Below, piece after piece: positions 6,299 to 6,487 of a stretch of DNA of 6,487 nt. Position numbers and translations under genes: made by a program. Numbering within the stretch: position 1 is the stretch's first letter; every line of letters begins with the position of its first letter. The stretch spans positions 86,019 to 92,505 of the forward strand of contig PBUF01000014.1 in assembly GCA_002727775.1 (NCBI GenBank), written 5' to 3'. The notes under the pieces were generated by a model. It did not search any database and was not told the origin of the DNA. It saw nothing but the letters and a program-made list of their open reading frames with translations. This DNA is from Gammaproteobacteria bacterium. GTDB taxonomy: Bacteria > Pseudomonadota > Gammaproteobacteria > Pseudomonadales > Azotimanducaceae.

Positions 6299-6487
6299 TC
6301 ACGCAGCTAGTATTCGCTTTTGGGCATCGTTATATTCAAGCTTTAAGCGGGAAACCAGTTCAGCGGTGGTTTGCACTTCCTTAATCGCATTGATGCCTTG
6401 GCCACAACCCCAGATGTCTTTCCAAGCTTTAGATTTATTACTACCACCGGAACCAAACTGCATTTTTGATGGGTCGCTTGGCGGAAG
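6299..6487 (-). CDS. C-terminal part of a nitronate monooxygenase (partial)
   Basis: The minus strand has an open frame from the right edge to a TGA at 6301-6299, giving 62 residues. It contains FGSGGSNKSKAWKDIWGCGQ followed by GINAIKEVQTTAELVSRLKLEY. The W-K-D-I-W-G-x-G-Q-G-I block followed by a helix ending V-x-R-L-x-x-E-Y is characteristic of the C-terminus of FMN-dependent nitronate monooxygenases (2-nitropropane dioxygenase family), which oxidise alkyl nitronates such as propionate 3-nitronate. The FMN-binding barrel and catalytic histidine lie outside the window, so activity cannot be judged. The stop lies 85 bp upstream of the MBL-fold start, so the two could share a transcript; no terminator is visible in the gap. 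Confidence 0.82.
   Translation of the reverse strand, partial: LPPSDPSKMQFGSGGSNKSKAWKDIWGCGQGINAIKEVQTTAELVSRLKLEYNDAQKRILAA

Overview
This 6.5 kb window looks like ordinary bacterial chromosome. It holds six complete protein-coding genes, the start of a seventh at the left edge and the end of an eighth at the right edge. Starts are ATG, several with clear Shine-Dalgarno sequences, intergenic gaps are short, and the DNA is moderately AT-rich. The gene set and protein flavour (a periplasmic metallo-beta-lactamase-fold hydrolase, an NTF2/lumazine-binding-like protein, a NupG-like transporter, a nitronate monooxygenase) fit a marine or environmental Gammaproteobacterium best. That is an impression from protein style, not a proven placement.

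Layout: positions 1-49 hold the first codons of a leftward gene. Positions 50-266 are a divergent intergenic region with a plausible extended -10 promoter for the leftward gene and operator-like inverted repeats. Positions 267-1595 encode an APC-superfamily amino acid permease, the only rightward gene. It meets, tail to tail, a run of six leftward genes. In transcription order (right to left) these are a nitronate monooxygenase (3' end only, 6299-6487), a secreted MBL-fold hydrolase (5335-6213), a small NTF2-like/lumazine-binding-like protein (4899-5261), a NupG-like major facilitator (3484-4806), an O-acetylhomoserine sulfhydrylase MetY (2112-3383) and a MaoC-like hot-dog dehydratase (1619-2080).

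The six leftward genes are separated by gaps of about 31-100 bp. They could be one or several transcription units. The 31 bp metY-maoC gap is the best candidate for co-transcription, and the approximately 100 bp metY leader carries a distinct dyad that may mark a separate control point. Functionally the set is mixed: methionine/homocysteine synthesis, amino acid and possibly nucleoside uptake, acyl-CoA or other enoyl hydration, and flavin-dependent nitronate oxidation. No single pathway can be read from it with confidence.

I saw no tRNA, rRNA, CRISPR array, insertion sequence, phage gene or toxin-antitoxin pair. No convincing new system is visible. The items most worth a second look are the dyads in the two intergenic regions and the loss of an expected acidic residue in the NupG-like transporter.
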